Source: Carpediemonas membranifera
Taxonomy: Eukaryota > Fornicata
Reading direction: 5' to 3'
Length of the DNA: 64,000 bases
Assembly (NCBI GenBank): GCA_019828565.1
Contig: JAHDYR010000003.1
Span: forward strand, 620,001-684,000
In this document: piece by piece, positions 1-11,900 of the stretch
How positions within the stretch are numbered: position 1 is the first letter of the stretch
Layout: every line of letters starts with the position of its first letter
The notes under the pieces: generated by a model
Told to the model about the DNA's origin: nothing
What the model saw: the letters and a program-made list of their open reading frames with translations, nothing else
Databases searched by the model: none
Position numbers and translations under genes: made by a program

Positions 1-1
1 G

Positions 2-283
2 CTTCTGAGGGCCCTGACGAACGCCGCGGGTACGCCCGCCCCGTCTGTCGACGACTCCGTCGAGTCTGTGTGGCGGGTCGTGGCGGCAGGCCCGGGAGTG
101 GATCGGGCGGCCCATCTCTTCCTCAGACGGGTCGTATCTGGGCGATCGAGGGAGGATCTGGACCATATCTCTCAGGTTCTGGAGCGGTGCGGATGGCTCG
201 AGTCGATCCGGGCCGTGGCGGGCAATGAGGCGGTCGAGTACGGCGACATCGCTGCAGACATCCTGCAGAAGCTGCAGGGGTAG
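2..283 (+). CDS. 3' end of an unidentified helical-repeat protein (partial)
   Basis: The reading frame is open from the left edge (first full codon at base 2) to a TAG at 281-283, giving about 93 C-terminal residues. There is no ATG in the visible part, so the start lies outside the window. The residues form short amphipathic helices and end in a segment around GNEAVEYGDIAADIL, the kind of tail seen in ARM/HEAT-repeat proteins. I do not recognise the family. A GC-rich third-position pattern like that of neighbouring genes supports real coding. Confidence 0.5.
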   Translation, partial: LLRALTNAAGTPAPSVDDSVESVWRVVAAGPGVDRAAHLFLRRVVSGRSREDLDHISQVLERCGWLESIRAVAGNEAVEYGDIAADILQKLQG

Positions 284-660
284 TGCTTTTCTTGATATAA
301 AGCGTAGCATAAGCGTCTTTGTTGTGATAGTCATTGTGCCGGAATCCCCCGTTGACCATATGGGACCTGGAGATTCAATGAGCGGGTTGATAGCATAGGA
401 GTACTACTTCTGTGGATGTATGTCTATAGCACGTGGTCTGCTTCGGCATGAGACCTATCCCAAGACAGTGGTTGACAACACAACGGACCAGGGACGATCC
501 TGTCAATGACACAGCATCCCTGGTTTCCCCGCCCTGAGATCAAGCTTAGGGCAATCAGTGCAGAGATGCGACGCGAGCTGCTTGACCGCGCATAAACTGC
601 ACATTGACAAAACAATTGTAACCCGAAAACCCGGCCGGTTGCTAAAGAATAGACAGGAAA
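284..660. other. intergenic, no gene seen
   Basis: 377 bases between the partial gene and the F-BAR gene. It is more AT-rich than the flanking coding DNA. Short minus-strand frames overlap it but lack codon bias and run into the 5' end of the next gene. It presumably holds the 3' end of the first gene and the promoter of the second. No RNA gene or repeat was recognised. Confidence 0.5.
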
Positions 661-2055
661 ATGACCGAAGAAGCTGGATTGAACACAAATGAAGTAGCTG
701 AGATGGTTGAGGACATCCACGAGGAGAAGGTTTCGTCCCCTCCTTCCGACGACTTTAACTTCCGCGAAATGCTCTGGGACAAGTTCGATGTCACCGATAA
801 TCGTATCATTGAAGGAAAGAAGACCGTCAAGGTTACGGCGGAATTCATTGGCAACGCCAAAATGATTATGGACAAGTACACCAAGGATTTGACACTAATG
901 GGCAAGGCCTTCGCCAAGGAGACCATCCCTGACAAGAAGGGGACTCTAGAACATGCCTACGACAGCCTCCGTGATGTTCCGCTCTCCATCTGCGGCGCCA
1001 TGACGAAGTGCAGCTCGGTGTTCCACGACCAGGTCGAGACGCCCCTCGTCCAGCTCAAGCGCCGCACGAAGATCGAGCACGAGCGCATGCGCAAGGAGGA
1101 AGAGAACGTCTCCAAGAACCGCAAGGCTGCGCTGTCTGCCTTCAAGAAGGCCGAGGCCGCCTCCCGCAAGGCCGCTGAGGACGCCGACAAGGCCGAGGAT
1201 GCCTTCCACATTGAGCATAACAACCCAGGCCCTCAGCCCGCCACCCAGGCGAAGCTAGAGGACAAGTGCCAGCGTCTTCATCAGGCCCGCGTTAAGGCCG
1301 ACGAGACGCACCGCAACAAGGCCGACGAGGCGCTAAGGTCGCAGGTTAGCTTCGAGGAGACGATGAACGGTATCTTCGATCGCATGCAGACGCTTGATAG
1401 CGAGCGCCTGGACACGATCAAGAACATGCTCGGTGTCATCAGCGAGGGCATCATCTCTCTCGGCGAAGACATCATTGCCGCGGGGCAGCAGCTTAAGAGC
1501 GCCACCGAGGAGATCCAGCCGATGAAGGAGATCGACGCCTTCGTGCAGGAGAACAAGACGGACGCGTACGCCCACAAGGACGAGGACCACGTCGTCTACG
1601 TCCAGCAGGAGTCGGGCATCGAGATCACGCCCATCGTTGACCAGCCCGTACCCGTCGAGTCCATGGAATCCGTTGAGGCCGCTGCCCCCGCCGCCGCCCC
1701 CGCCGCGGTGACCGGGGAGATGGTCGTGGCCCTGTTCGACTGGACGGCGCAGGACGACACCGAGCTCACCGTAGTCGTGGGCGAGGAGCTCACAGAGATG
1801 GAGAAGATCGGCGACTGGTCCCGCTGCCGCAACGCACACGGCACCGAGGGCCTCGTCCCCGGCAACTACATCGAGAAGCCCTCCGCCGGCACCTACGCCA
1901 CCGCCCTGTACGACTTCGACGCTACTGACGACTCCATGGTCTCCGTGACGGTGGGCGAGCGTGTGAACGTCCTCTCTGACGACGGCGACTGGACCCAGGC
2001 CCGCAAGGAGAACGGGCAGGTCGGCCTCGTGCCCACTGCCTACCTGGAGAAGTGA
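661..2055 (+). CDS. F-BAR domain protein with two C-terminal SH3 domains
   Basis: 464 residues from an ATG at 661. Residues ~30-300 form an F-BAR-type helical region: an FCH-like start (FREMLWDKFDVTDNRI) followed by long charged helices rich in KAE/RK. A linker rich in Ala/Pro (~340-350) leads to two SH3 domains at ~354-408 (starts VVALFDW, contains GLVPGNYIE) and ~411-464 (starts ATALYDFD, contains GLVPTAYLE). Both keep the ALYDY-like start, the Trp of the binding face and the PxxY segment. The layout matches the Bzz1/PACSIN/Toca class, which binds curved membrane by the F-BAR dimer and recruits actin-nucleation or endocytic partners by SH3-proline contacts. Which subgroup it belongs to cannot be settled from the sequence alone. 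Confidence 0.85.
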   Translation: MTEEAGLNTNEVAEMVEDIHEEKVSSPPSDDFNFREMLWDKFDVTDNRIIEGKKTVKVTAEFIGNAKMIMDKYTKDLTLMGKAFAKETIPDKKGTLEHAYDSLRDVPLSICGAMTKCSSVFHDQVETPLVQLKRRTKIEHERMRKEEENVSKNRKAALSAFKKAEAASRKAAEDADKAEDAFHIEHNNPGPQPATQAKLEDKCQRLHQARVKADETHRNKADEALRSQVSFEETMNGIFDRMQTLDSERLDTIKNMLGVISEGIISLGEDIIAAGQQLKSATEEIQPMKEIDAFVQENKTDAYAHKDEDHVVYVQQESGIEITPIVDQPVPVESMESVEAAAPAAAPAAVTGEMVVALFDWTAQDDTELTVVVGEELTEMEKIGDWSRCRNAHGTEGLVPGNYIEKPSAGTYATALYDFDATDDSMVSVTVGERVNVLSDDGDWTQARKENGQVGLVPTAYLEK

Positions 2056-2163
2056 GGGAGCCATTAAACTGTGCATATTGGATGATACGCTCTTGTGGGT
2101 GTCTGAGGGTCATATACATTTCGGCCATGTATGCGATAATTCGCAAGGATCGCAACAAGCGCC

Positions 2164-2790
2164 ATGTCGATTGAGCAAACAACGATATTCCCGCGCACAC
2201 CGGCGGCAATCAAGAGCAAAGAAGATGAGTGGGATCCCATGGGCAACATTTTCCGCCCCAGCACCAACCAGAGCCCAACTTCCCGTCTCCATTTCTCAGA
2301 GGGCGCCAAACAGTTCGTGGCCTCCCACAAACAACCGCCTTTACACAGAGAAGACATGTCTGAGGACCCACCACTCCAGGATATGGCATACTACGAGGCC
2401 GAGGGCCACGCCAGCCCCATTGTCCACTCCGCCCCCGCCTCCTCCTTCCCCGAGGCCACAGGCCCCTGGGTCACTGTCTTCGGGTTTAAGGAGGGTCAGG
2501 TGCACGACGTTCTCCAGGCGCTCCAGGCTTATGGCTCGATTGTGGACTTCAAGCGCTCGAGCGGTAACTGGGTCCATGTCCAGTTCGACAGCGCGCTCAC
2601 GGCCCAGCACTGTCTCGCTGCATCCCGCTACATGCGGGTTGGGGGCAACATGATTGGCGTCGTCCCGCTCGACCGGTCCGACGAGATGACAAGCAGGGCC
2701 CAGCCCGTCAAGCACTCGGGCTTCGTGGACGGTGGTCTGAAGCAGTCTTCATCCATCTGGGATCATGTACGCGGCGTCCTGTTCGGCTGA
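2164..2790 (+). CDS. nucleoporin NUP35/Nup53 (MPPN-type RRM)
   Basis: 208 residues. Residues ~96-170 carry the atypical RRM of NUP35/Nup53/Nup59, starting GPWVTVFGF and containing the GNWVHVQF strand and MIGVVPLD. In this family the RRM dimerises instead of binding RNA. The N-terminal ~95 residues are low-complexity and contain the family's typical FxP/xFRP-like segments (WDPMGNIFRP). The last residues, SSIWDHVRGVLFG, fit the C-terminal amphipathic helix by which Nup53 binds the nuclear membrane. The gene is shorter than animal NUP35 (about 320 aa) but complete in layout. It would act as a linker nucleoporin between the inner ring and the pore membrane. Confidence 0.88.
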   Translation: MSIEQTTIFPRTPAAIKSKEDEWDPMGNIFRPSTNQSPTSRLHFSEGAKQFVASHKQPPLHREDMSEDPPLQDMAYYEAEGHASPIVHSAPASSFPEATGPWVTVFGFKEGQVHDVLQALQAYGSIVDFKRSSGNWVHVQFDSALTAQHCLAASRYMRVGGNMIGVVPLDRSDEMTSRAQPVKHSGFVDGGLKQSSSIWDHVRGVLFG

Positions 2791-2981
2791 ATGCGGTAGA
2801 TTGAAGTTTCGCGCGGTAAATTCTTAATCAGAGACAGGCATTCGGGAAGATGAGAAAGAGGATTAAAATGGTTAGGGATGATGCATGCACGTCCTATGCG
2901 GCACATATCGTCTCCTGAGGCCGCCACAGTTGGCTGACAAAAACTGCACTGCACATATCGTCCCACGGAATTCTCAACACA

Positions 2982-5900
2982 ATGCTTCCGCCTCTGCAGG
3001 AGTTTTTGTCGTTACTGAATACCGTTATCGTCCCTCTCCTTCGAGATGGGGACTTTATTGATTCCGTGAAGGATTTCCACCACCAGAGTCTCGAGAGATT
3101 CCTTGCTGTCCTGACGGAGCTCGTCCATGGCATGAACAACCAGACAGTCCTGTACGTGCCTGAAATCGAGCCCCCGGCAGCAACTGACGGCGACAGCCTC
3201 ACTGAGTACAGGCACCGCTGCGAGAACCTCGTCATCCACTGGACCTCTCAGATCAAGAAGCTCGTCAACGAGCAGGACACCACGTCCACCACCGACAATG
3301 CCAGGGTCGATGCCGTCAAGTTCGACGAGGACGGCTACCCCGTGTTTCCTGCCCTCCCCGGCCCTGCCGAGGAGATCCAGTTCTGGACAAGCCGTGCAAA
3401 GGACCTTTCCTCGGTCGCGAACCAGCTCACCGACGAGGAGGTGCAACGCATCTGTGACAGTCTGAAGAAAACCTCGTCCTCCTACCTCAAGGCCTTCAAC
3501 GACCTCGCCCAGACAATCAGCAGCCGCGCCAACGAGGCCGCCAAGAACCGGGAGGCACTCCAACTGGTCGACGATCTGACCAAGGACCTCGACCTCGCCA
3601 CGCCCAACCAGATTCCCGATCGCATCCCGGGCATCCTGAAGGGCGTCGCGTCCATCTTCAAGAACGCGCTCTACTACAACCAGGGCAGCTGTGAGCGCAT
3701 CGCTGGCCTCTTCCGCCGCTTCAGCAACCAGATTATCATGATCTGTGCCCGTAACATCAGTCTGTCCGACATCTTCGACGGCGACGTCGAGCTGGCCATC
3801 ACCGCCCTGCGCCAGTCAATCCGTTGCGGGGCCGTGTGGCGCGAGGAGTTTGCCAAGGTCTCTGCCGAGCTCTCCTCCGAGGATCGGTTCAAGGACTCGT
3901 GGTCGATCTCCCCCGACTCGTCCGACGCCACCTCGTCCTCTGTGTTTGCACCGCTCGACGCTTTCGTGCAGCGGTGCCGGGACCTCCTTGAGCTGTGCGA
4001 GGGCTGCATCCAGTTCTCCCGGGCCGACGTGACTGCCCGCATCCTCAAGGCACGCCGGGTCCGGCGGGAGCAGGGCGTCCACTTCGAGATCGAGGACGAG
4101 GCCAGCAGCGTCGAGAAGGACCGTGTCGTCCGCTTCGGTGGTGCCCGCGGCTCTGAGATCCGCCGGGCCCTGTCGGACATTGAGCGGAAGTACATCAAGC
4201 ACCTCGACCGGATCAAACACCTCGAGTATCACCTGCTCGACGTCAAGAGGACCGGCTGGCACGAGGACTTCGCGTCGTTCAAGCAGGATGTCAAGGACGT
4301 CGAAGTCATGTTCCAGAACATCATCAAGACGGCATTCGAGAGTGCCACTAGCACTAGGACGGCTGTGGAGCTCCTCGACACGTTCAGCCACCTTGCCCGG
4401 AGAGGCGGGATCATCCGCACCGTCGAGAAGAAGGTCACCGAGACCTTTGTCAACTTCTTCAGGGGTTGCGAGGACGTCCGCACGACCTTTGAGAACGGCA
4501 AGAGGAACCCACCTCTCCACCTGAGGCCCTCCCAGCCACAGTACGCCGGGACGGCTGCCTGGTGCCGGCAGCTCACAGCCAAGCTCAACACTGACTGGGG
4601 CTACATCGAGAAGTACGTGCCCGAGGAAGACAAGCGCAGCAGGGAGCAGGCAGACGCGGTCGAGACGTATCGCCAGATCTCTCAGACCGTGTCTGAGTAC
4701 GTCAAGACGCTCTACAGCGAGTGGGTCGGCTCCCTCGACGGTAAGGGCTGGAACTCCCTGGATCGGCACCTCATATGCACGTCAAGGACGTCGCCCGGCC
4801 TTCTTGAGGTCAACTTCGACCCTAATCTGCACCGTGCATCACAGGAGGCGGCATATTGGTCTAGGATCGGATTCGAGGTCCCGTATTTCCTCAAGACGAT
4901 CGCCGAGCAGGCTGAGCTCAACAAGGCCCTCCGTGAGCGCGTCGTGTCCGTTGTCCGCGAGTACAACCGCGTCGTCCAGGCCCTGGCCGAGGACGAGGCC
5001 CCACTCTTCGCAGAGATCATCGCAGACATGACCCGCGCCGTCCGCGAGGGCATCACGGAGCTCGTCTGGTCGAACTCAGAGGACGTTCCCCCATTCGTCG
5101 CCAAGGCCACTGCCGAATGCAAGGCGACGATGGCCCGCGTCCAGTCGTTCCACGAGGCCCGTGCCAAGATTGCCCAGCAGTGCGCCGTCATCGCGGACTA
5201 CCCGCTGCTGCAGATCGAAAAGAAGACAACGTACAGCGTCGAGGACTTCCTCAAGCTCCAGGAGTCCGCGGTCAAGAGGGCCACAGAGGCGATCGGCACG
5301 GCTCACGGCGCCATCGTGGACGCGCTGCAGCAGGTCTATCCTCTCTTCCGTCGCAGCGGCGACGTCCAGCAGGCTTGGGCGAGCTTCGTCAAGGAGGTTG
5401 ACACGAAGATCCAAGACGCCGTCGTCAGCACCACCCGGAACGCCGCCGAGGAGCTCAGCAAGGCCATCGTCGGCGATCCGGCGGACAGCACCGAGGGCCA
5501 GGAGCCCCAGGTGTCGCCCCTGCTCCACATCTCGATCATCCTGGGGGAGCGCAGGGACGCCGTACGCGGCACTACTGTCCGCGAGGTCACGCCCGTGCCC
5601 ACGCTTAAGACGGTCCAGTCGACGCTCGAGAACATCAGCCGCATGGTCACGGGCGTCACCCTCGCGCTCTCGAGGCTGGGCGCCGCCCTCACCCGCAAGG
5701 AGGAGGAGGCCACCACCCGCTACGAGGAAGAGCAAAAGGCCGCCCGTGCCGCCGTCCTCGAGCGCATGGCCCGGCAGGGTGTGACTCCCTCCGCCGCCGA
5801 CCAGACTGTGGAGCCCCTCTCGGGCGAGGTCAAACCAGACTACCACATCGAGCAGACCCCCGACTACAGCACCGTCGTTCGTAACGACAGCCACGTCCAG

Positions 5901-8900
5901 AACGTCATGCAGGCCATCCTCGCCGGAACCCAGGCAGTCGAGCCCAAGCTTCTCGCCCACATCCGCCACTTCAACGCCCGCAATGTGCACGACCCCGAGT
6001 CCGGCTACAGCGGCCTCTGGACCCAACCCATCGACAAGTTCATCGAGAGAATCGAGCGCCAGCGTGACTCGTACGGCCTGGTGCATTTCCAGGCGGACAT
6101 CAACCGGGACCGCGGTCTAGAGCAATCGATCAACGCCGAGGACACCTTCGCCGACATCAGGTTCATCCACGTCGACAACGGGCCCCTAAAGCGCCGCATG
6201 CTCGAGCTCGCCATCGAGCGACAGACTCGTCTCCTTCGCTACCTCGCCACCATTGCCCGCCGCGAGCTCGGGGACGTCATGTCCCACTACTCCAACCGCG
6301 CCAAGCAGCTGTCTAAGGTCCCGCAGTCCATCCCAGAGCTGTCAGCCATGCTGAAGCTAGTCGCCCAGGTCGCGAACGAGGACCCCAGCGTCCGGTTCGG
6401 GCCGCTGCAGGAGAAGTACGACCTCCTCGCCCACTACCAGGCGGCCGTGCCGACCGCGGAGGTGGAGCAGCTCGAGGGGCTAGAGGCCACACACGCGCAG
6501 TACAAGAAGCTACTTGAGGATAGCCAGGAAATGCTGCGGCGTGAGAAGGCGTCGTTCAAGGAGGCCACCCTCTCTGAGAACAAGGCGCTCGCCGAGAACG
6601 TCAAAGCATTCCGCGAGAAGCTCTCCCGCGAGGGCCCCAAGGACCGCGAGCTCAACGCCGACACCGCCCTTGCTCGGGTCGCGACGTTCAAGGCCGAGCT
6701 AGACTCCCTCGAGACCAAGCAGGGCGACATCGGCAAGGCTCTGCAGGTGTTCGACGTCGAGCCGCCAGTGCTCAGAGATATGGCGAGCAGCACAAAGGAC
6801 ATCGAGCTGCTCAATAACATCTGGGCCGCCGTCAGCGACTGGCGTAAGGAGTGGGCGCACTTCGAGGAGCTGCCCTTCACTCAGATTGACCCCGAGACCC
6901 TGGATGAGACCGCCCGGCTGTTCCAGAAGCGTCTCTTCTCCCTGAAGGCCGGCAAGACCTGGCCGACGTGGATCGGGCTCAAGGAGGACCTGGACAAGTT
7001 CAGGGCAGTCATCGAGCCTGTCAGATGCCTCAAGAACCCAGGCCTCAGGGACCGTCACTGGCAGCAGCTCAGCGAGGAGCTCGGCCAGCCCGTCGACCCA
7101 GCCGACCCGAAGCTGACCATGGGCAAGCTCCTGGAGCTCGGAGTGGGCGTCCACTCCGAGGCGATCGAGCTGCTCTCGTCCTCAGCCTCGCAGGAGCTCT
7201 CGATTGAGCAAGGCCTTGCGGACATCCGGGCAGTCTGGGGCACGCTGACCCTGGAGATCGCGCCCTACAAGACCAAGGAACTCTTCATCCTCAAGGGCAG
7301 CGACGACCTCTACCAGGTGCTAGAGGACCATATGGTCACCCTCGGCGCCATGAAGGAGAGCCGGTTCATCGCCGCATTCGAGACGGAGGTCGACCACTGG
7401 GAATCACAACTTAGCACCGTCGCCGAGGTCGTCGAGGAGGTTCTCGCCGTCCAGCGCGCCTGGATGTACCTCGAGAACATCTTTGTCGGCTCAGAGGACA
7501 TCCGCCGCCAGCTGCCCGCCGAGACGCAGCAGTTTGACCAGGTGAACCGCATGTGGAAGCGGACACTGGGCGCGATGAACAAGGACCCCAGGGCCATCCC
7601 CGCCACACACGCGGACGGCCTGCTCGACCGTCTGGTCAGCATGGAGAAGGACCTCGACTCGATCCAGAAGTCACTCGATCAGTACCTCGAGACTAAGCGG
7701 AAGGCGTTCCCCCGGTTCTACTTCCTGTCCAACGACGACCTGCTCGAGATCCTCGGCCAGGCCAGGAACCCGCTCGCGGTCCAGGCTCATCTCCGGAAGG
7801 CGTTCGACGGCATCAAGTCCCTCGAGCTTGTCCAGCCCCAGACTGGTCGGCAGCGCGCCCTCGAGGCCCATGGCATGGTGTCCGTGGAGGGCGAGAAGGT
7901 CCCCTTCATCTCCCCCGTCATCTGCGAGGGCGCCGTCGAGTCGTGGCTTAAGAACGTCGAGCTCGCCATGCAAGCAACCCTCAAGAAAATCCTCGTCCAG
8001 TGCCGCGCCGCCCTCGTGCCCCTGAAGCGTGAGCGCTGGGTGACTTCCTGGCCCTCGCAGTTGACGTTGACAGTTGGCCTCATCCACTGGACAACGGAGG
8101 TTCACAAGGCGTTCAACGGCGACGCACGCAAGGGCCTCCGCTCGCTCAAGAAGAAGCAGCTTATGCTGCTCCACAAGCTGACGCAGGTGGTCCGAGGCGA
8201 GCTGACTCCCCTTGACCGGGCCCGGTTCACCGCCATAATCACGGTGGAAGTCCACTCGAGAGACGTCATCGAGAAGCTCATCAAGAAGCAGGTGTCGTCC
8301 GAGCGGTCGTTCGACTGGTCGTCCCAGCTCCGCTTCTACCTGGACGGCGACAAGGAGCAGTGTATCATCCAACAGACCAACACCACCCAGCTCTACGCGT
8401 ACGAGTTCATCGGAGCCTCGGGCCGCCTGGTCATCACACCACTGACCGACCGATGCTACATGACACTCACGACGGCCATGCATCTCAAGAGGGGCGGGTC
8501 GCCCCAGGGCCCTGCTGGCACGGGCAAGACGGAAACCGTCAAGGACCTCGCCAAGGCCCTGGCCAAGATGTGTGTCGTGTTCAACTGCTCTGAGGGGCTC
8601 GACTACAAGTCCCTCGGCCGCATGTTCTCGGGTCTGGCCCAGACCGGCGGTTGGGGTTGCTTCGATGAGTTCAACCGTATCGACATCGAGGTGCTCTCCG
8701 TCGTCGCCCAGCAGATCCTGTCGATCCTGAACGCCCTCAGCGAGAACCTAACCCGGTTCGTCTTTGAGGGCCAGGAGATCCCCCTCAACTCGGGCTGCGG
8801 CATCTTCATCACCATGAACCCGGGGTACGCTGGCCGAACAGAGCTCCCCGACAACCTCAAGTCGCTCTTCCGTCCCGTCTCGATGATGGTACCCGACTTT

Positions 8901-11900
8901 GCACTCATCGCCGAGATCATCCTCTTCTCCATCGGGTTCAGCAGCGCCAAGCTCCTCAGCAAGAAGCTCATCACGCTGTACGACCTGGCGAAGCTCCAGC
9001 TCTCCAAGCAATGCGTATGTCCCCCCTTCTACCGTTACCCAGCATTACGACTTCGGTCTCAGGGCCATCAAGGCAGTCCTCACCTCCGCGGGCCATGTCA
9101 AACGCAGCGAGCCCTCCCTCAGCGAGGAGCAGATCATGCTTCGTGTCCTGCGTGATTCTAACCTGCCCAAGTTCGTGTCCGAGGATGTGCCCTTGTTCAC
9201 GGCACTCATCAGCGACCTCTTCCCCTCCACCGAGGCCGTTATCGTTGACTACGGCGACCTCGAGAAGTACACCCGCGCCGTGCTCGAGGAGTGGCATCTC
9301 CAGCCGACCAAGGCGATCCTGCAGAAGGTGTTCCAGCTCTACGAGACAAAGAACGCCAGGCACGGTGTGATGATCATCGGCAACACCGGTGCTGGCAAGT
9401 CCACTGTCTGGCGCACCCTCGCTGAGGTCCTCACGCGTCTCAAGAACGACGGCGTCGTGGGTCACAATTTCGAGCTCGTCCACACCTCCGTCATCAATGC
9501 CAAGGCCCTCACACAAGGAGAGCTGTTCGGCGAGACGAACTTCAACACTGGTGAGTGGAAGGACGGTGTCATGAGCTCTATCCTGCGTGACGCCAGCGCC
9601 GACGAGAAGCCCGATCAGAAGTGGATCGTCGCCGATTGCCCCATCGACACGCTTTGGATCGAGAGCATGAACACTGTGCTGGACGACTCGAAGATCCTGA
9701 CGCTCATCAACGGTGAACGTATTAGCTTCCCAAGCCAGGTGTCCTTCCTGTTCGAGGCCCGCGATCTGGCCGTCGCATCACCGGCCACTGTGTCCCGTTG
9801 CGGCATGATCTACATGGACCGGACCGACCTGGGCTATAAGCCCGTCGTCAAGTCGTGGCTGGACCAGAAGACAAACAAGGAGGAGCAGGCCGCCCTCGTT
9901 CGTCTCTTCGACAAGTTCCTGCCGCCCGTGCTGGAGCTGGTCAACAGCGAGTGCGAGCAGATCGTCGAGGTTGACGAGCTCAGCACCGTCAAGTCCCTCA
10001 TGGACCTGTACGACATCCTCGGGACCCCCGAGAACGGCCTCGACCCGGCCGACGCTGACATGTTCGGCCGCATGGTCGAGCTCTGGTTCGTATTCTCCCT
10101 CGTCTGGTCGATCGGCGGTGTCCTCAACGACTCGTCCCGCCGCAAGTTCGACCTTGTTGTCCGGGACCTCGAGGGCCAGTTCCCCGCCAAGGACACCGTC
10201 TTCGAGTACTTCGTGGACCCCCGCCGCAAGGTCTGGGCGCCCTGGGACGACAAGGTGCCGGGCCAGTGGCGGCCCCCGGCCCACATCCCCGTCCACAAGG
10301 TCATCGTGCCCACTGTCGACACGGCGCGGTCCCAGTACTTGCTGTCCGCCCTCGTCCGGGCCCAACGGAACGTCATGCTCGCCGGTGCCACCGGTACGGG
10401 TAAGACTGCGTTCATCCTCGACGGTCTCTTCCCCACCCTGCCAGAGAAGATGGCGACCGTCTTCATGAACTTCTCGGTGCAGACCAACTCCAACAAGACC
10501 CAGGAGCTGATCGAGTCCCGGCTTGAGAAGAAGACCAAGGGAACCCTCGGCCCCCCCGGCAACAGGCGTCTCGTGGCTTTCACCGACGACTTTAACATGC
10601 CCAAGAAGGACGAGTTCGGGTCCATGCCCCCGCTCGAGCTCCTGCGGCAGCTCATCGAGTACGGTGGCTGGTACGACCGCGGCAAGCAGGCGTTCACCGC
10701 CATCCGCGACGTCCAGCTCCTAGCCGGCATGGCCCCCCCTGGCGGTGGGCGTCAGCAGATCTCCGAGCGCCTCATGTCCCGCTTCAACGTGCTCGCCCTC
10801 GTATTCCCATCAGAGTCCCAGATCAAGCGGATCTTCGGGACCCTGCTCGGTCACCACTTCGCGGACTTCGACGAAGAGATCCGGACCCTCACGGACACCC
10901 TCACCAGAGCAACCCTGGAGATCTACCAGACGGTCACGATCGAGTTGCTTCCTACGCCCATCAAGTCGCACTACATCTTCAACCTGCGCGACCTCGCCAA
11001 GGTCTTCTACGGCATGATGCAGATTAACAAGTCCTCCTGTGACAGCAAGGACGTCATCCACCGGCTCTGGACCCACGAGTTGTACCGCGTGTTCGGTGAT
11101 CGTCTCTGCACTGTCGAGGACAAGAAGTGGTTTGACGAGCTCCTCAACAGCCGCCTCGGGTCGACGTTCAGCATCACCCTCGGTTCGATCAGCAACAAGG
11201 GCCGCCCCCCGCTGTTCACAGACTTCATGTCGGATGATCCCGAGGAGCGTGTCTATGAGGAGATCACCGATCGGACGAAGCTCAAGGCGTTCGTCGAGGA
11301 GGCACTTGATGAATACAACGCGTCGACCCGCGGCGCCCAGCTGAATCTGGTACTCTTCCAGGATGCCCTTGACCACATCTGCCGCATCAACCGTGTCCTC
11401 CAGCAGCCGCAGGGTAACGTGCTCCTCATCGGTGTCGGCGGGTCGGGCAGGCAGTCGGTCGCCCGGGTCGCTGCCCATCTTGCAGGTATGGAGGTCTTCC
11501 AGATCGAGATCAAGAAGAACTACCGGACGACCGAGTTCCACGAAGACCTCAAGGGCCTTTTCCGGAGCGCCGGAATCGATGGCAAGGACATCGCCTTCAT
11601 CATGACGGACGCCCAGGTCGTCGAGGAGTCCTTCCTCGAGGACGTCAACAACATCCTATCGTGCGGCGAGGTCCCCAACCTCTTCACTAACGAGGAGGTC
11701 CGTGAGATCAGAGATAGTCTCCGCGACGAGGCCAAGAAGACCGGCGTGGCGGACACGGACGACGCGGTCTACCAGTACTTCATCAACCGTGCCCGCGAAC
11801 ACCTCCATGTGGTGTTCTGTATGTCCCCGGTCGGAGAGCCCTTCAGACGTCGTCTCCGCACCTTCCCCGCCCTCGTGTCAAACGTCACGATCGACTGGTT

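Noticed and set aside
5076-6086. Long minus-strand open frame (336 codons) inside the dynein gene, and similar ones at 9834-10730 and 12013-12855
   Set aside because: These are antisense shadows created by GC-rich third positions of the dynein codons; compositions are Leu/Asp/Val or Ser/Arg rich with no domain.
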